A model generated the notes under the pieces. That model had not been told where the DNA came from. It did no database searches and was given only the letters and a program-made list of their open reading frames with translations. From positions 496,001 to 560,000 of the forward strand of contig NZ_AFBG01000021.1 of the NCBI RefSeq assembly GCF_000204195.1: DNA of 64,000 nt. Reading direction: 5' to 3'. Position 1 is the stretch's first letter. Each line of letters opens with the position of its first letter. Below are positions 25,667 to 35,026 of the stretch, piece by piece. A program made the translations under genes and the position numbers. This DNA is from Acidovorax radicis N35 (lineage in GTDB: Bacteria > Pseudomonadota > Gammaproteobacteria > Burkholderiales > Burkholderiaceae_C).

Positions 25667-27250
25667 TTAGCGCGCAGGCTTGGCGGGGGTCGCCATCTGC
25701 GCTTCGAGCAGGGAGATGCGGGCCCTGATTGCTGTGATGTCTGCTTCGCGCTCGGTCACCTTGCGGGCGAGTTCCTGCACGGCCCCCAGGGTCACGCCAG
25801 CGAGGTCGCCGGGAGCGAGGCTCTTGTCGTCCTGGCCGAGCTGGAAGATCTTGCGAAAGTCCTCGGCCATGGGGCCAACGTGGCGTTCCTGCGTGGGGCT
25901 GGACTTGTAGCGCCAGTGGTAGAGCGGCAGGCTCAGCACTTTTTCCAGCAAGGTGGTGCCATTGACGGGCTCGATGCCCGTCTTGAGTGTGCGGCTGGAG
26001 CCGGTGCTCAGCGTGCCGGTGATTGCCAGGTTGCCGTTCGCCGCCAGCGTGAACTGCGGTGTGCCTGCGCCCTGCGTGGCCAGGGTGAGGGCCGTGCCGG
26101 CGGTCATGTCCCAGCCGGTGGCCGAGGCCGTGGTGAAGCGCAGCGTGGCGGGGCCGTTGTTGGCCAGGTTCAGCAGGGTGCGCTGGGCGGCTGTGCCGTT
26201 GGTCTCTTGCACCAGGACCTGGGCGGTGCCGTCGTTGCGCATGACGTGCAGTGCGGCGGTCGGCGATGCGATGCCCAGGCCGACATTGCCCGACGCGGCA
26301 ATGTCCAGGCTGCTGGTGGGTGCTCCAGGGCGGATGCGCAGCGGCAGACGCGATCCGCCGGTGAGGTCGCGCACAAAGAAGTTGGCCTCGTTGGAGGCGA
26401 TGTCCCAGGTCTGCGCCGCGAAGCCGCCCGCCGAGGATTGCTCCAGGCGGACCCCTGGCGTGTCGCCCGTCAGGGCGTGCACGTCCAGCACGGGCGTGGC
26501 GGTGCGCAGGCCCAGGTCGCCGCCGGAGCTGACGTAGAGGCTGTTGGTGGGGGCCCCAGCACTGACGGTGAAGACCTGGTTGCCGGAGGTCGCGTCCTCG
26601 ATAGCGAGGTAGGAGGCGCCGCCCGAGGCGGTGTCGTTGGCCTTGATCCGCCAGTCGTTGCTGGGAAAGGCACCGACGCTCGTGTCCTGGAAGTGGATGA
26701 TGGGATTGGCTCCCTTCAGCCGCACCGTGTCAAAACCGAAGGACTCGTTGTTGACGCAGTCGAGGCCCGCGCACAGGCTGCCCTGCACGATCAGGTCGTC
26801 GGCGACGACCTGATCCTTGGTGGAGAACGTGGTGGCCGCCGACTTGGTGCGCGGTGCGGGCGCGCTGGACTCGGAGCCGCCCACCACGAGCTGGCCCTGG
26901 GCCACGACAAAGGAGCCGGACACGATGCGCTGGTGCATGGTGGCCTGGGCCTGTGCGGGATCCATGACGAGCGGAGGATCCAGGCTCAGCTCATAGAAAT
27001 AGCGCCCGTCGGCCAGGCCCGCCCGCTGGGGCTCCAGCACGATCGGGGCGCGTGGGAACGCCAGGTCGGTGGTGGTGCCGTCAGGGCTTGCCAGTCGCAA
27101 TTTGCCCGTCCCGTGGGGGGTGTTGGCGGTCCAGATGATGCGCTCGGGCTGGCGCGTCGTGGTGATGGACGCAACGGGAGCTTGGGCGGCGCACGTGGCG
27201 CCGACGAGGCTCACCATCAGGGCCATCGCGGTTCGGTGCAGGAAGTTCAT
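25667..27250 (-). CDS. Secreted protein with a C-terminal peptidase S74 (intramolecular chaperone) domain, paralogue A
   Basis: Exported protein, 527 aa. A clear signal peptide MNFLHRTAMALMVSLVGA ending CAAQ supports ATG 27250 over the longer frame at 27322. The body aligns with the next gene (STKDQVVADD, LCAGLDCVNNESFGFDTVRL, SNEANFFVRDLTGGSRLPLR). The end has SSRTLKTGI (Ser/Lys dyad), LPLYHWRYKS, VGPMAEDFRK and a final coiled coil. It is first of three tightly packed cistrons (gaps 14 bp and -4 bp). In tailspikes the S74 domain trimerises the stalk and then cleaves itself off; a trimeric surface fibre is a reasonable guess here. Confidence 0.85.
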   Translation of the reverse strand: MNFLHRTAMALMVSLVGATCAAQAPVASITTTRQPERIIWTANTPHGTGKLRLASPDGTTTDLAFPRAPIVLEPQRAGLADGRYFYELSLDPPLVMDPAQAQATMHQRIVSGSFVVAQGQLVVGGSESSAPAPRTKSAATTFSTKDQVVADDLIVQGSLCAGLDCVNNESFGFDTVRLKGANPIIHFQDTSVGAFPSNDWRIKANDTASGGASYLAIEDATSGNQVFTVSAGAPTNSLYVSSGGDLGLRTATPVLDVHALTGDTPGVRLEQSSAGGFAAQTWDIASNEANFFVRDLTGGSRLPLRIRPGAPTSSLDIAASGNVGLGIASPTAALHVMRNDGTAQVLVQETNGTAAQRTLLNLANNGPATLRFTTASATGWDMTAGTALTLATQGAGTPQFTLAANGNLAITGTLSTGSSRTLKTGIEPVNGTTLLEKVLSLPLYHWRYKSSPTQERHVGPMAEDFRKIFQLGQDDKSLAPGDLAGVTLGAVQELARKVTEREADITAIRARISLLEAQMATPAKPAR

Positions 27251-27459
27251 GGCGGTGGTCTCACAAGCGGTGGAAGCGCACGGGAACGTTGGCAAGGCAT
27301 CTTTGCGACGCCAGTTACCCATGGAAACACTTGAGTTTGAGTGACCTGGACTGTCGAGTCAATCCGGAATTGCGCAAGGGAGAGGGGTTGGGGCCCTACC
27401 GCTCCCGAGCGCCAAGGGGCGGTAGGCCGCACGCCGGCCCCTGTGCCGCGTCGGGAGTG

Positions 27460-27924
27460 TCAGCCCGCTTCTGGAATCGGCGCGCGCATCCCGGCGTTCA
27501 CCAGGTTCCACGCGTTGATCACGGCGACGGCAAAGCTCAGCTCGGAGATTTCCGTCTCGTTGAACACCGCTTGCAGCTTTGCGAATTCCTCATCGCTCGC
27601 ATCGCTGTGGGGTGTGGCGGTGATGATTTCGGCCCAGCGGAAGGCGGCGCGTTCACGCTCGCCGAAGAAAGGCGCCTCACGCCAGCCGGCCACGGCGTTC
27701 AGGTGGCGCGGGTCCATGCCGTCCTTGACCAGGTAGGTCCAGTGCATGTCCATGCAGTACGCGCAGCCGTTGATCTGCGAAACGCGCAGAAACACCAGCT
27801 CGGCCAGGCGGGCGCCCAGCGGGCCTTTCTTGATGGTTTCCGACAGGCTCACCAGGCCCATGAAGGCCTTGGAAGACAGCTTGTGATAGGGCAGGCGGGC
27901 GGTGTGTTGGGTGGTCGATGGCAT
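27460..27924 (-). CDS. Carboxymuconolactone decarboxylase (AhpD-like) family protein
   Basis: Cytoplasmic all-helical protein, 154 aa, with the CMD/AhpD active site INGCAYCMDMHWTYL (Cys-x2-Cys and a His four residues on) and a later ERERAAFRWAEIIT. Members act as alkylhydroperoxidase-type thiol reductases. AAGGATC before ATG 27924 fixes the start. It lies 146 bp downstream of a SigJ-type sigma factor on the same strand, a recurrent pair in actinobacteria and proteobacteria, so it is probably a member of that stress regulon. Confidence 0.9.
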   Translation of the reverse strand: MPSTTQHTARLPYHKLSSKAFMGLVSLSETIKKGPLGARLAELVFLRVSQINGCAYCMDMHWTYLVKDGMDPRHLNAVAGWREAPFFGERERAAFRWAEIITATPHSDASDEEFAKLQAVFNETEISELSFAVAVINAWNLVNAGMRAPIPEAG

Positions 27925-28070
27925 GGCAGATCCTTGGGTGTAAGTGGCAATGGCCTGGGGTTGAAAACGTTGGGCATGAAGGCTGCGGTGGTGTTGCTGC
28001 CTTTCATACCGGTTAGACGTTGCCGGGTCTGCTGCTGTGACACGGGGCCCCAAAAATCCTCAAAATGATT

Positions 28071-28988
28071 TCACTCCAGCGTGGCCGGGATGCCCACCAG
28101 CTTGTCAGGGTTGCGCACCGCATAGATGGCCACGATGCGCTCGCCATCCGTCACAAATGCCTGGGCCGATTCGAGTTGGCCATCCACATAGCGCAGCAGG
28201 CCGGGCTCGCCATTGATGAGCGCCATGCGGTAGACCACCAGCGCCCCCAGGCGGCGGAACTGCGCCCAGTACAGGTTGGCGATGCGGAACGGCCCCACCA
28301 GCGGCTTGGGGAACGATGGCACCTTGCCGCCGCCGTCGCCAATCAGCTGCGCGTCTTCGCTGAGCAGCGCCTCGATGGCGTTGCGGTCGCCGCTTTGGGC
28401 GGCCAGCATGAAGCGCTGCAGCAGCTGGTGGTGCACGGCCTGCGGCACCTCGAAGCGCGTGCGCGCCTGCTGCACGCGCTCGCTGGCGCGGTGCACCATC
28501 TGGCGGCAGCTGGCCTCGCTCTTGCCCAGCTGCGCGGCGATCTCGGGGTAGTCGTAGTCGAACACCTGGCGCAGCAAAAACGCCGCGCGCTCTTCCGGCC
28601 CCAGACGCTCCAGCACATACATAAATGCCACCGACAGCTCCCCCGCCAGTTCGGCGGCCGATTCGGGGGTGTTGTGGTGCAGCGCATCGCCGGTGGTGTT
28701 GTCATGCAGCTCCACCAGTGGTTCGGGCAGCCACCAGCCCACATAGGCCTCGCGCTCGGCCTTCAGGGCCCGCAGCCGGTCAATGGCCAGCCGCGTGACC
28801 ACCGTCACCAGCCAGGCCTCGGCCGACTGCAGCACGGTGGGGTCCTGGCGGCTCCAGCGCAGCCAGGCGTCCTGCAGCACATCCTCGGCATCGGCGCGCA
28901 CGCCGAGCATGCGGTAGGCAATGCCGAAGAGGCGGGGGCGCAGGGTGGTGAAGGGGTCGGTGGCGGTAGGTGCGGGGTTCGTGGTCAT
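28071..28988 (-). CDS. sigJ: RNA polymerase sigma factor, ECF SigJ type with SnoaL-like C-terminal domain
   Basis: Sigma factor, 305 aa. Region 2 (FTTLRPRLFGIAYRMLG, DAEDVLQDAWLRW) lies at about 8-75 and region 4 (RLGPEERAAFLLRQVFDYDY, IAAQLGKSEASCRQMVHRA) at about 115-175. A SnoaL/NTF2-like domain fills the C-terminal 120 residues, as in ECF41-type factors, where it replaces an anti-sigma factor. The downstream neighbour is the CMD protein, as expected for this group. ATG 28988 is chosen because homologues start near TTLRPRLF. Confidence 0.9.
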   Translation of the reverse strand: MTTNPAPTATDPFTTLRPRLFGIAYRMLGVRADAEDVLQDAWLRWSRQDPTVLQSAEAWLVTVVTRLAIDRLRALKAEREAYVGWWLPEPLVELHDNTTGDALHHNTPESAAELAGELSVAFMYVLERLGPEERAAFLLRQVFDYDYPEIAAQLGKSEASCRQMVHRASERVQQARTRFEVPQAVHHQLLQRFMLAAQSGDRNAIEALLSEDAQLIGDGGGKVPSFPKPLVGPFRIANLYWAQFRRLGALVVYRMALINGEPGLLRYVDGQLESAQAFVTDGERIVAIYAVRNPDKLVGIPATLE

Positions 28989-29080
28989 GGCGGTGGCGTG
29001 CGGCAGGCAGGAGTGTGGGAAGACGGTTCCGTGGTCCTGCACAGACGTTGGAGGCAGCGGTTGTGTGACAGAGCAGCCTT

Positions 29081-29140
29081 GATTGCTTCTGTTTTGATAG
29101 CTTTTGGCGTTTGTCAGTAAAGCGCAGGAGGCATTTTTGA
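29081..29140 (-). repeat. Dispersed repeat copy 3 (degenerate, reverse orientation)
   Basis: Read on the minus strand it gives TCAAAAATGCCTCCTGCGC, then TTTACTGACAAACGCC and AAAAGCTATCAAAACAG, matching the layout of the other copies but with a decayed stem. It lies in the 5' region of the sigma-factor gene. Confidence 0.6.
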
Positions 29141-29334
29141 GTAGAGCCGAAGACGGGGAGGGATGATCATGTTGTACGCAACCGGGCGTGCGCAGGCAAC
29201 CCCCGCGCGGGGTTCATGACAGGGAAGGGACGGCCCGCGGAAAGGCCCGCGGCGCCCTGGCCGGGCCGTCATTGCGCCGGGCTGCGCAATGGTTCACAGT
29301 GCGGGTTTTCATCCCGCAAGCCAAGGAGCGCAGC

Positions 29335-29703
29335 ATGGCCCATGCATTGAACTGGTTCGAGATCCCCGTGACCGACTTCACCCGCGCCAAGACCTTCTAC
29401 GAGACGGTGTTGGGCATCACCGTCGCACCCATGGCCATGGGGCCGACCACGATGGGGATGTTGTCCTCCGACCCCGCCGCCGTGGGCGGTGCCCTCGTGC
29501 AGGCCGAGGGCAGCCTACCCTCGCAGAACGGGACGATGGTGTATCTCAATGGCGGAGACGACCTGGCCCCGATGCTGGCGCGCGTAGCGCAGGCGGGTGG
29601 GGCGGTGGTGGTGCCGAAGACGGAAATTGGCAACGACTTCGGCTTCTTTGCCCATTTTGTGGACACCGAGGGCAACAAGGTCGGGCTTCACTCGATGAAG
29701 TAG
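29335..29703 (+). CDS. VOC (glyoxalase/bleomycin-resistance) family protein
   Basis: Cytoplasmic protein, 122 aa, with paired beta-alpha-beta-beta-beta modules. It starts ALNWFEIPVTDFTRAKTFYE and ends GFFAHFVDTEGNKVGLHS, both typical of VOC proteins annotated as lactoylglutathione lyase-like. Not all the metal ligands of true glyoxalase I can be confirmed. AAGGAG lies 8 bases upstream of ATG 29335; the longer frame from 29188 has no homology-like content. Confidence 0.88.
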   Translation: MAHALNWFEIPVTDFTRAKTFYETVLGITVAPMAMGPTTMGMLSSDPAAVGGALVQAEGSLPSQNGTMVYLNGGDDLAPMLARVAQAGGAVVVPKTEIGNDFGFFAHFVDTEGNKVGLHSMK

Positions 29704-29734
29704 CGGGCACCCGGCCAGACGGAAAGGGGACCGG

Positions 29735-30013
29735 CTACGCCACCGGTTCGCCAACACTCTCCGGCTGGGTCAGCCGCTCCAGCCGCGTCAGATACGCCAG
29801 TGCCTGATCGTTGCTCGCACCGCACATCTCCACCGACGGCATCAGCCCCCCGCACACCGCCGGTCGCTCGGGCTGCCCAAAAATGCGGCAGCGCGCATCG
29901 TCCCCCAGTTGAATACACCGCACCCCCGCAGGCTTGCCCTGTGGCATGCCCGGTATGGGTGAGCTGATGGAGGGGGCGGTGCAGCAGGCGCCGCAGCCGG
30001 GGCGGCAGTTCAT
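29735..30013 (-). CDS. YkgJ-family cysteine-cluster protein
   Basis: Small cytoplasmic protein, 92 aa, opening with CRPGCGACC and continuing with CIQL, CRIF, CGG and MCG: a cysteine cluster of the CxxCxxCC type that probably binds zinc or an iron-sulfur cluster. It is close to the family's usual size. The dispersed repeat at 30018 begins just upstream of the ATG and may contain its promoter. The function of the family is unknown. Confidence 0.85.
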   Translation of the reverse strand: MNCRPGCGACCTAPSISSPIPGMPQGKPAGVRCIQLGDDARCRIFGQPERPAVCGGLMPSVEMCGASNDQALAYLTRLERLTQPESVGEPVA

Positions 30014-30017
30014 GGAT

Positions 30018-30087
30018 GATTGCTATTGTTTGTATAGCTGCTAGTGCTTATCCGTAAAGCGCTAGAGGCTATTTTGACTCAAATTTT
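30018..30087 (-). repeat. Dispersed repeat copy 4 (reverse orientation)
   Basis: Minus-strand reading gives CTCTAGCGCTTTACGGATAA, then GCACTAGCAGCTATACAAAC. The layout is the same as copies 1, 2 and 5. It fills the space between the YkgJ-like gene and the FMN reductase gene. Confidence 0.75.
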
Positions 30088-30092
30088 TGCGC

Positions 30093-30710
30093 TCACTGGC
30101 CTGCGGCAGCATCGCCGTGCAGCCGGCTGGATGCCCACAGCACCTGGTCCACCACAGCGCGCACGCGGTCGCGGTGGGCGGGCTGGATGAGGGCGCCGCT
30201 GTCGTCAAACGCGCTGCCGGCCGAGCCCAGCGCAAACGCCTTGGGTGCGAGCCAGCATTCGGCGTTGATGAGCAGCGGGGCCAGGTGGCTTTGTGAGCGC
30301 AGGCCGCCCAGGGCGCCGGGCGAGGCGCTGAGCATGCCCACCACCTTGCCGCGAAAGCTCTTGCCGCCGTCTTGCCAGTCAGGGTTGCCTTTGACGGGGC
30401 TGGAGGCCCAGTCGATGGTGTTCTTGAGCAAGGCGGTGTAGCTGCCGTTGTATTCGGGCGAGCAGATCACCCAGGCGGGGTGTTGCCACAAAATCTCTTT
30501 GAGCCGGATCACGTCGGCCGGTGTGCCCTGGGCTTCGAGATCTGCGTTGTACAGCGGGATGTCGAAGTCCGACAGCTCCAGCAGCGTGACGGTGGCACCC
30601 GCATCGCGTGCGATGGCGGCGGTGGCGTGGGCCAGTTTGCGGTTGAAGGATTGCTGGCGCGTGCTGCCGGCAAAGATGAGGAGGGAGGAGGGGGAGGTGG
30701 TCTGGGGCAT
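30093..30710 (-). CDS. NADPH-dependent FMN reductase family protein
   Basis: Flavodoxin-fold oxidoreductase, 205 aa. The FMN-phosphate loop [13 protein letters not shown] (about 15-27) and the isoalloxazine-binding [18 protein letters not shown] (about 82-99) identify the NADPH-dependent FMN/chromate/quinone reductase family. ATG 30710 gives a standard N-terminus; the longer frame to 31067 overlaps the neighbouring membrane-protein gene. It could protect against quinones or metals, but no partner fixes its role. Confidence 0.9.
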   Translation of the reverse strand: MPQTTSPSSLLIFAGSTRQQSFNRKLAHATAAIARDAGATVTLLELSDFDIPLYNADLEAQGTPADVIRLKEILWQHPAWVICSPEYNGSYTALLKNTIDWASSPVKGNPDWQDGGKSFRGKVVGMLSASPGALGGLRSQSHLAPLLINAECWLAPKAFALGSAGSAFDDSGALIQPAHRDRVRAVVDQVLWASSRLHGDAAAGQ

Positions 30711-30820
30711 GGTGCCTGCGATTGAATCACAGGCGGGCGGCAGGAATCCTGCAAGCGGGGCGTGCTGAACGGGGTTTTGTGTCGCGGCTCCACGGTGGTG
30801 AGGGCAGGCTGTGCGGCGAT

Positions 30821-31345
30821 CTACGTGCGACGACCGGCCAGCCGCCCCACCAGCGTTCCCAGCGCTGCCGCAAAACACCCCACGCTGAGCAGCGCACGCC
30901 ACAGATTGGCGGCATTCCACTGGTCGCGCACCTGGAGCCAGTCGTTGGGCAGGGCCTGGGGGTTCCAGGCTTCGGTGGTGTGGTTGAGCGGCAGGTTGAC
31001 CTGCTGGGTGAAGAACACGATGCCCAGCAGGTAGGCCGCGCCGACCAGGGCCAGCAGGCGCCACCACAGCGCGCGGTGTTCACGCCAGGCCGTGGCTATC
31101 GCCAGCGCGCACCACAAGGGTGGGCCAAAGAACAGCACAAAGAACAGGGCGTGCCGCACGTTGCGGTTGAAGGCGGACTGCACCGTGGCGTAGGTCGCGC
31201 CGTCCATCTGCAACATGGCCAGGTTGACGTTGGCGCTGTAGGTGCCGAAGAACCCGGCCATGAGGCCCAGCCACAACACGGCGAAGGCATGGGGTATGAG
31301 GGAGAGCCGGGCAGGCGTGTTGTGGGGGTGTGGGGCGGTGGTCAT
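30821..31345 (-). CDS. DUF1772-like (anthrone oxygenase-type) membrane protein
   Basis: Inner-membrane protein, 174 aa, with four hydrophobic helices (about 16-36, 62-85, 96-115, 148-166). [17 protein letters not shown] near the first helix and [12 protein letters not shown] before the last are typical of DUF1772. Members include anthrone oxygenase-like proteins, but most are uncharacterised. ATG 31345 is the first sensible start. It lies 110 bp upstream of the FMN reductase on the same strand and may share its transcript. Confidence 0.75.
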   Translation of the reverse strand: MTTAPHPHNTPARLSLIPHAFAVLWLGLMAGFFGTYSANVNLAMLQMDGATYATVQSAFNRNVRHALFFVLFFGPPLWCALAIATAWREHRALWWRLLALVGAAYLLGIVFFTQQVNLPLNHTTEAWNPQALPNDWLQVRDQWNAANLWRALLSVGCFAAALGTLVGRLAGRRT

Positions 31346-31489
31346 GGGGGCGGGCCTTTGGGGAGATGCCCGCACTCTGCCGATGGCCCGTGCCCTGCGC
31401 CTTATCCTTTGATAAGAGCGGCTCACAAAACTCCCCTGGGGTCGTTGTTCCGTCTTGTCGTACTGCTTGTGCTGCCTGCGACGGAACGC

Positions 31490-32116
31490 CTAGCCAGGGC
31501 CGCTGCGCTGAGTTTTGTTAGCCGCTCTAAGCCCCATCTCGCTGCGCAGGCGCGACAGCGAGACGTCGGTCACGCCCAGGTACGACGCCAGGTGCTTGAG
31601 GGCGATGCGCTCGGCCCATTGCGGGTGTTGCTCCAGCAAGCGGGTGTAGCGCTGGCGGGCGCTGAGTTGCAGAAATTCCTGCTCGCGCTGCATCTTGCCG
31701 TCGAGCAGGGCGCAGAGTACCCGGTGCTCCAGGGCGGTCCACGGTGCCCAGCCCGCGCTGGGCAGCGGTTCACCTGGATCGACGGGGAAGGGCAGGGCCC
31801 ACACCACGCTGTCTTCCAATGGTTCCACGTGAAACATCACCGGCTGCTGGCGCAGCGTGGGGGTGATGGGCCAGCACAGGGCGCCGTCCAGAAAGAAGTT
31901 CTTGTTGGACTCGGCCCCGTCGCGGTCCAGGTAGTACAGCCGCAGCGCACCGCGCTCCACCCACCACAGGTGCCGCCAGTGTTCGCCGGCTCGCAGCAGG
32001 GGCTGGCCGCGCTCCAGCACGCGCCGTTCGGCACGAGCCCACCAGGCCTCTATGGCCAGAGGCGGGGCGCCAAGCAACTCGGTCAGGAAGAGGGTGAGGG
32101 GGCTGGAAACAGACAC
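31490..32116 (-). CDS. Crp/Fnr-family transcriptional regulator
   Basis: Regulator of 208 aa. An N-terminal cyclic-nucleotide-binding-like jelly roll (about 20-125: [35 protein letters not shown]) is followed by a C-terminal winged HTH (about 165-200: [20 protein letters not shown]). No Fnr-type cysteine cluster is visible. GTG 32116 is used because no ATG precedes the domain in frame nearby. A parS-like sequence at 31821-31836 is embedded in it. It is divergent from mnmG. Confidence 0.82.
   Translation of the reverse strand: MSVSSPLTLFLTELLGAPPLAIEAWWARAERRVLERGQPLLRAGEHWRHLWWVERGALRLYYLDRDGAESNKNFFLDGALCWPITPTLRQQPVMFHVEPLEDSVVWALPFPVDPGEPLPSAGWAPWTALEHRVLCALLDGKMQREQEFLQLSARQRYTRLLEQHPQWAERIALKHLASYLGVTDVSLSRLRSEMGLRAANKTQRSGPG
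31821..31836. other. parS: parS-like ParB-binding site 1 (imperfect)
   Basis: GGTTCCACGTGAAACA, 14 of 16 matches to the consensus TGTTTCACGTGAAACA, inside the Crp/Fnr-family gene. It is the weakest of four such sites in 3 kb. Confidence 0.5.
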
Positions 32117-32266
32117 GGCCTGCGCAAAGTGGGAAAATCGCGGGTTGCCTGCTGGGGCGCCGAGTGCGCCCGCCACCAGCAGGGCCGGTGTGCGGCGCCT
32201 TTGACAGGGTGCCCGGGCGCACCGGGTGTTTTGATTATCGGGCCCGCCAGGCCCCGGAGTGTCCCC

Positions 32267-34246
32267 ATGTTGTATCCCCAGAAATTTGATGTGATCGTTG
32301 TCGGCGGTGGCCATGCGGGCACCGAGGCCGCACTGGCCGCTGCGCGGATGGGCAGCAAGACCTTGCTGCTGACCCACAACATCGAGACGCTGGGGCAGAT
32401 GAGCTGCAACCCCAGCATCGGCGGAATCGGCAAGGGTCACCTGGTGAAAGAGGTGGATGCGCTGGGTGGCGCCATGGCGCTGGCCACGGACGAGGGCGGC
32501 ATCCAGTTCCGCATTCTCAATAGCAGCAAGGGCCCCGCCGTGCGTGCCACGCGCGCCCAGGCGGACCGCATTCTGTACAAGGCCGCGATCCGCCGCATGC
32601 TGGAGAACCAGCCGAATCTGTGGTTGTTCCAGCAGGCGGTGGACGACCTGATGGTGGAGGGCGACCGCGTGGTGGGTGCCGTCACGCAGGTGGGTATCCG
32701 GTTCCGCAGCCGCACCGTGGTGCTGACGGCGGGCACCTTTCTGGACGGCAAGATCCATGTGGGCCTGAACAACTACGCAGCGGGCCGGGCGGGGGACCCG
32801 CCTGCGGTGTCGTTGTCGGCACGCCTCAAGGAGTTGAAGCTGCCCCAGGGTCGCCTGAAGACCGGCACGCCGCCTCGGCTGGACGGGCGCAGCATCGATT
32901 TCTCGAAGTGCGCGGAGCAGCCCGGTGATGGGATGCCCGGAGGCGTGAACGAGGGAACGGTGCCTGTGTTCAGCTTCATGGGCAATGCACAGATGCACCC
33001 GCGCCAAATGCCTTGCTGGATCACCCACACCAACGAACGCACGCACGACATCATCCGCAGCGGCTTCGACCGCAGCCCCATGTTCACCGGCAAGATCGAG
33101 GGCGTCGGCCCGCGCTACTGCCCCAGTGTGGAAGACAAGATCAACCGCTTTGCCGACAAGGACAGCCACCAGATCTTCTTGGAGCCCGAAGGCCTGACCA
33201 CGCACGAGTTCTACCCCAACGGCATCAGCACCAGCCTGCCGTTCGACATCCAGTACGAGCTGGTGCGCAGCATGCCGGGCCTGGAGAACGCGCACATCCT
33301 GCGCCCCGGCTATGCCATCGAGTACGACTACTTTGACCCACGCTCGCTCAAGAGCAGCTTCGAGACGCGACAGATCCAGGGCCTGTTCTTTGCAGGGCAG
33401 ATCAACGGCACCACCGGTTATGAAGAGGCGGCGGCCCAGGGCCTGTTCGCAGGCATCAACGCCGCCCTGCAGTGCCGGGGCGACGCGCCTTGGCTGCCTG
33501 GCCGCGACGAGGCCTACCTGGGCGTGCTGGTGGACGACCTGATCACTAAGGGCGTGACCGAGCCCTACCGCATGTTCACCAGCCGGGCCGAGTTCCGCCT
33601 GCAGCTGCGCGAGGACAACGCGGACATGCGCCTGACGGAAGCAGGGCGCCGCATGGGCCTGGTGGATGACGCACGTTGGGATGCATTCAGCCGCAAGCGG
33701 GACGCTGTTTCACGTGAAACAGAACGCCTGAAAGCCACCTGGGTGAATCCGCGCAGCCTGCCTGCGGCAGAGTCTGAACGGGTGCTGGGCAAGAGCATTG
33801 AGCATGAATACAACCTGTTCGAGCTGCTGCGCCGCCCCGATGTGAACTACGCCAATCTGGTGTCCATGGACGGTGGTAAATACGCGACCAACGATGTTTC
33901 ACGTGAAACGCTGGGGCCCCTGAGTGAGCCCGTGGTGGAGCAGGTGGAGATTGCCGCCAAGTATTCGGGCTACATCGACCGCCAGAAGGACGAAGTGGAG
34001 CGTGCTGCACATTTTGAAAAGCTGCGTTTGCCGGCCGAACTGGATTACATGCAAGTCACGGCCCTGAGCATCGAGGCACGCCAGGTGCTCAGTCGCCACC
34101 GGCCCGAAACCCTGGGCCACGCCTCGCGCATCACGGGCATCACCCCGGCGGCGATCTCGCTGCTGATGGTGCATCTCAAGAAGGGCGGGTTCAAGGAGTT
34201 TGCGGCGGCTGCGGCTGCCAAGGCAGAGGGGGAAGTGGCGGCATGA
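32267..34246 (+). CDS. mnmG: tRNA uridine-5-carboxymethylaminomethyl modification enzyme MnmG (GidA)
   Basis: FAD-dependent subunit of the MnmE-MnmG complex that modifies U34 of certain tRNAs, 659 aa. The N-terminal dinucleotide fold is [15 protein letters not shown] (about 8-22), followed by the GidA signatures [16 protein letters not shown] and [12 protein letters not shown]-terminal helical MnmE-binding domain ends near residue 640. ATG 32267 gives the standard N-terminus. It overlaps rsmG by four bases (ATGA). Two near-perfect parS sites lie in its 3' third, each encoding V-S-R-E-T in the protein. Confidence 0.97.
   Translation: MLYPQKFDVIVVGGGHAGTEAALAAARMGSKTLLLTHNIETLGQMSCNPSIGGIGKGHLVKEVDALGGAMALATDEGGIQFRILNSSKGPAVRATRAQADRILYKAAIRRMLENQPNLWLFQQAVDDLMVEGDRVVGAVTQVGIRFRSRTVVLTAGTFLDGKIHVGLNNYAAGRAGDPPAVSLSARLKELKLPQGRLKTGTPPRLDGRSIDFSKCAEQPGDGMPGGVNEGTVPVFSFMGNAQMHPRQMPCWITHTNERTHDIIRSGFDRSPMFTGKIEGVGPRYCPSVEDKINRFADKDSHQIFLEPEGLTTHEFYPNGISTSLPFDIQYELVRSMPGLENAHILRPGYAIEYDYFDPRSLKSSFETRQIQGLFFAGQINGTTGYEEAAAQGLFAGINAALQCRGDAPWLPGRDEAYLGVLVDDLITKGVTEPYRMFTSRAEFRLQLREDNADMRLTEAGRRMGLVDDARWDAFSRKRDAVSRETERLKATWVNPRSLPAAESERVLGKSIEHEYNLFELLRRPDVNYANLVSMDGGKYATNDVSRETLGPLSEPVVEQVEIAAKYSGYIDRQKDEVERAAHFEKLRLPAELDYMQVTALSIEARQVLSRHRPETLGHASRITGITPAAISLLMVHLKKGGFKEFAAAAAAKAEGEVAA
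33706..33721. other. parS: parS site 2 (perfect consensus)
   Basis: TGTTTCACGTGAAACA, identical to the universal chromosomal parS palindrome, inside mnmG. It should be a loading site for the ParB encoded at 37677. Confidence 0.85.
33895..33910. other. parS: parS site 3 (15/16)
   Basis: TGTTTCACGTGAAACG, one mismatch from consensus at the last base, inside mnmG 174 bp after site 2. Confidence 0.8.
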
Positions 34247-34920
34247 CGACGGCAGTGACAAACGACAGCTTGCGCCAACAGCTGCAGGCAGGGGCCGATG
34301 CCTTGGCCCTGGGTCTGACCGACGCCCAGATCACCCTGTTGATGGATTTTCTTGCCCTGCTGCAGAAGTGGAACAAGGTCTACAACCTGACCTCCGTGCG
34401 CGATCCGCAGGAGATGATGACGCACCATCTGCTGGACAGCCTGGCCGCTGTGCCACCACTGCGCCGCCATGTTGCAGTGCTGGCAGGGGATGGCCACCAC
34501 GCTGTGCGCTTGCTCGACGTTGGCTCGGGCGGAGGCCTGCCCGGAGTGGTGTTTGCCATCTGCTGCCCGGAGGTGGATGTGAGCTGCGTAGACACCGTGG
34601 GCAAGAAGGCGGCGTTCATCCAGCAGGCGGCGGTGACTCTCAAGCTGCGCAACCTGCATGGCGTGCACGCGCGGGTCGAGACGCTGACAACACCCTTTGA
34701 CATCATCAGCTGTCGCGCCTTTGCTTCGCTGCCCGACTTCGTGACCTGGTCGCGGGCTGCGCTGGTGGCGCCCCACGGCGTCTGGTTGGCCATGAAGGGG
34801 AAACACCCCGAGGATGAAATTGCGGCGCTCCCCGCCGATGTGTCGGTGTTTCACGTGGAACAGCTCACCGTCCCCGGTCTTGACGCCGAGCGCTGCATCA
34901 TCTGGATGAAGCCAGCCTGA
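34243..34920 (+). CDS. rsmG: 16S rRNA (guanine-527-N7)-methyltransferase RsmG (GidB)
   Basis: Class I SAM methyltransferase, 225 aa, that modifies G527 of 16S rRNA. Visible are [20 protein letters not shown] (about 44-63), the SAM motif [14 protein letters not shown] (about 90-103) and [12 protein letters not shown]. It overlaps mnmG by ATGA, the usual arrangement. A fourth parS-like site lies near its 3' end. Confidence 0.96.
   Translation: MTTAVTNDSLRQQLQAGADALALGLTDAQITLLMDFLALLQKWNKVYNLTSVRDPQEMMTHHLLDSLAAVPPLRRHVAVLAGDGHHAVRLLDVGSGGGLPGVVFAICCPEVDVSCVDTVGKKAAFIQQAAVTLKLRNLHGVHARVETLTTPFDIISCRAFASLPDFVTWSRAALVAPHGVWLAMKGKHPEDEIAALPADVSVFHVEQLTVPGLDAERCIIWMKPA
34847..34862. other. parS: parS-like site 4 (15/16)
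   Basis: TGTTTCACGTGGAACA, one mismatch from consensus, inside the 3' end of rsmG. Confidence 0.7.
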
Positions 34921-34983
34921 ACCCGGACGTTGACTTTTCAGCGGCAGGGGCTGGGTGGTCGCGTAAACTCGGCTCCTCATTGC

Positions 34984-35004
34984 GGGTGCATCCTCTGAGC
35001 ACCC
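34984..35004 (+). other. Small stem-loop in the lysE-family leader
   Basis: GGGTGC-N9-GCACCC, 23 bp before the transporter ATG. It could affect translation or be incidental; no T-run follows. Confidence 0.3.
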
Positions 35005-35026
35005 ATCCAGCACACCGGGAGAGATC

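Noticed and set aside
23925-27250. Prophage tail-fibre genes, suggested by the S74 domains
   Set aside because: Both proteins have signal peptides and no capsid, tail, lysis or integrase gene lies near; chromosomal secreted proteins are more likely.
32200-32240. TTGACA plus GATTAT as the mnmG promoter
   Set aside because: The spacing is 26 bp, too long for sigma-70; no better -35 box could be chosen with confidence.
30722-32266. A long in-frame extension upstream of mnmG on the plus strand
   Set aside because: It overlaps three minus-strand genes with clear families, has a composition unlike a protein, and the MnmG family starts at [15 protein letters not shown] (32267).
34930-34969. TTGACT and TAAACT as a promoter for the lysE-family gene
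   Set aside because: Spacer of 28 bp is not compatible with a normal sigma-70 promoter.
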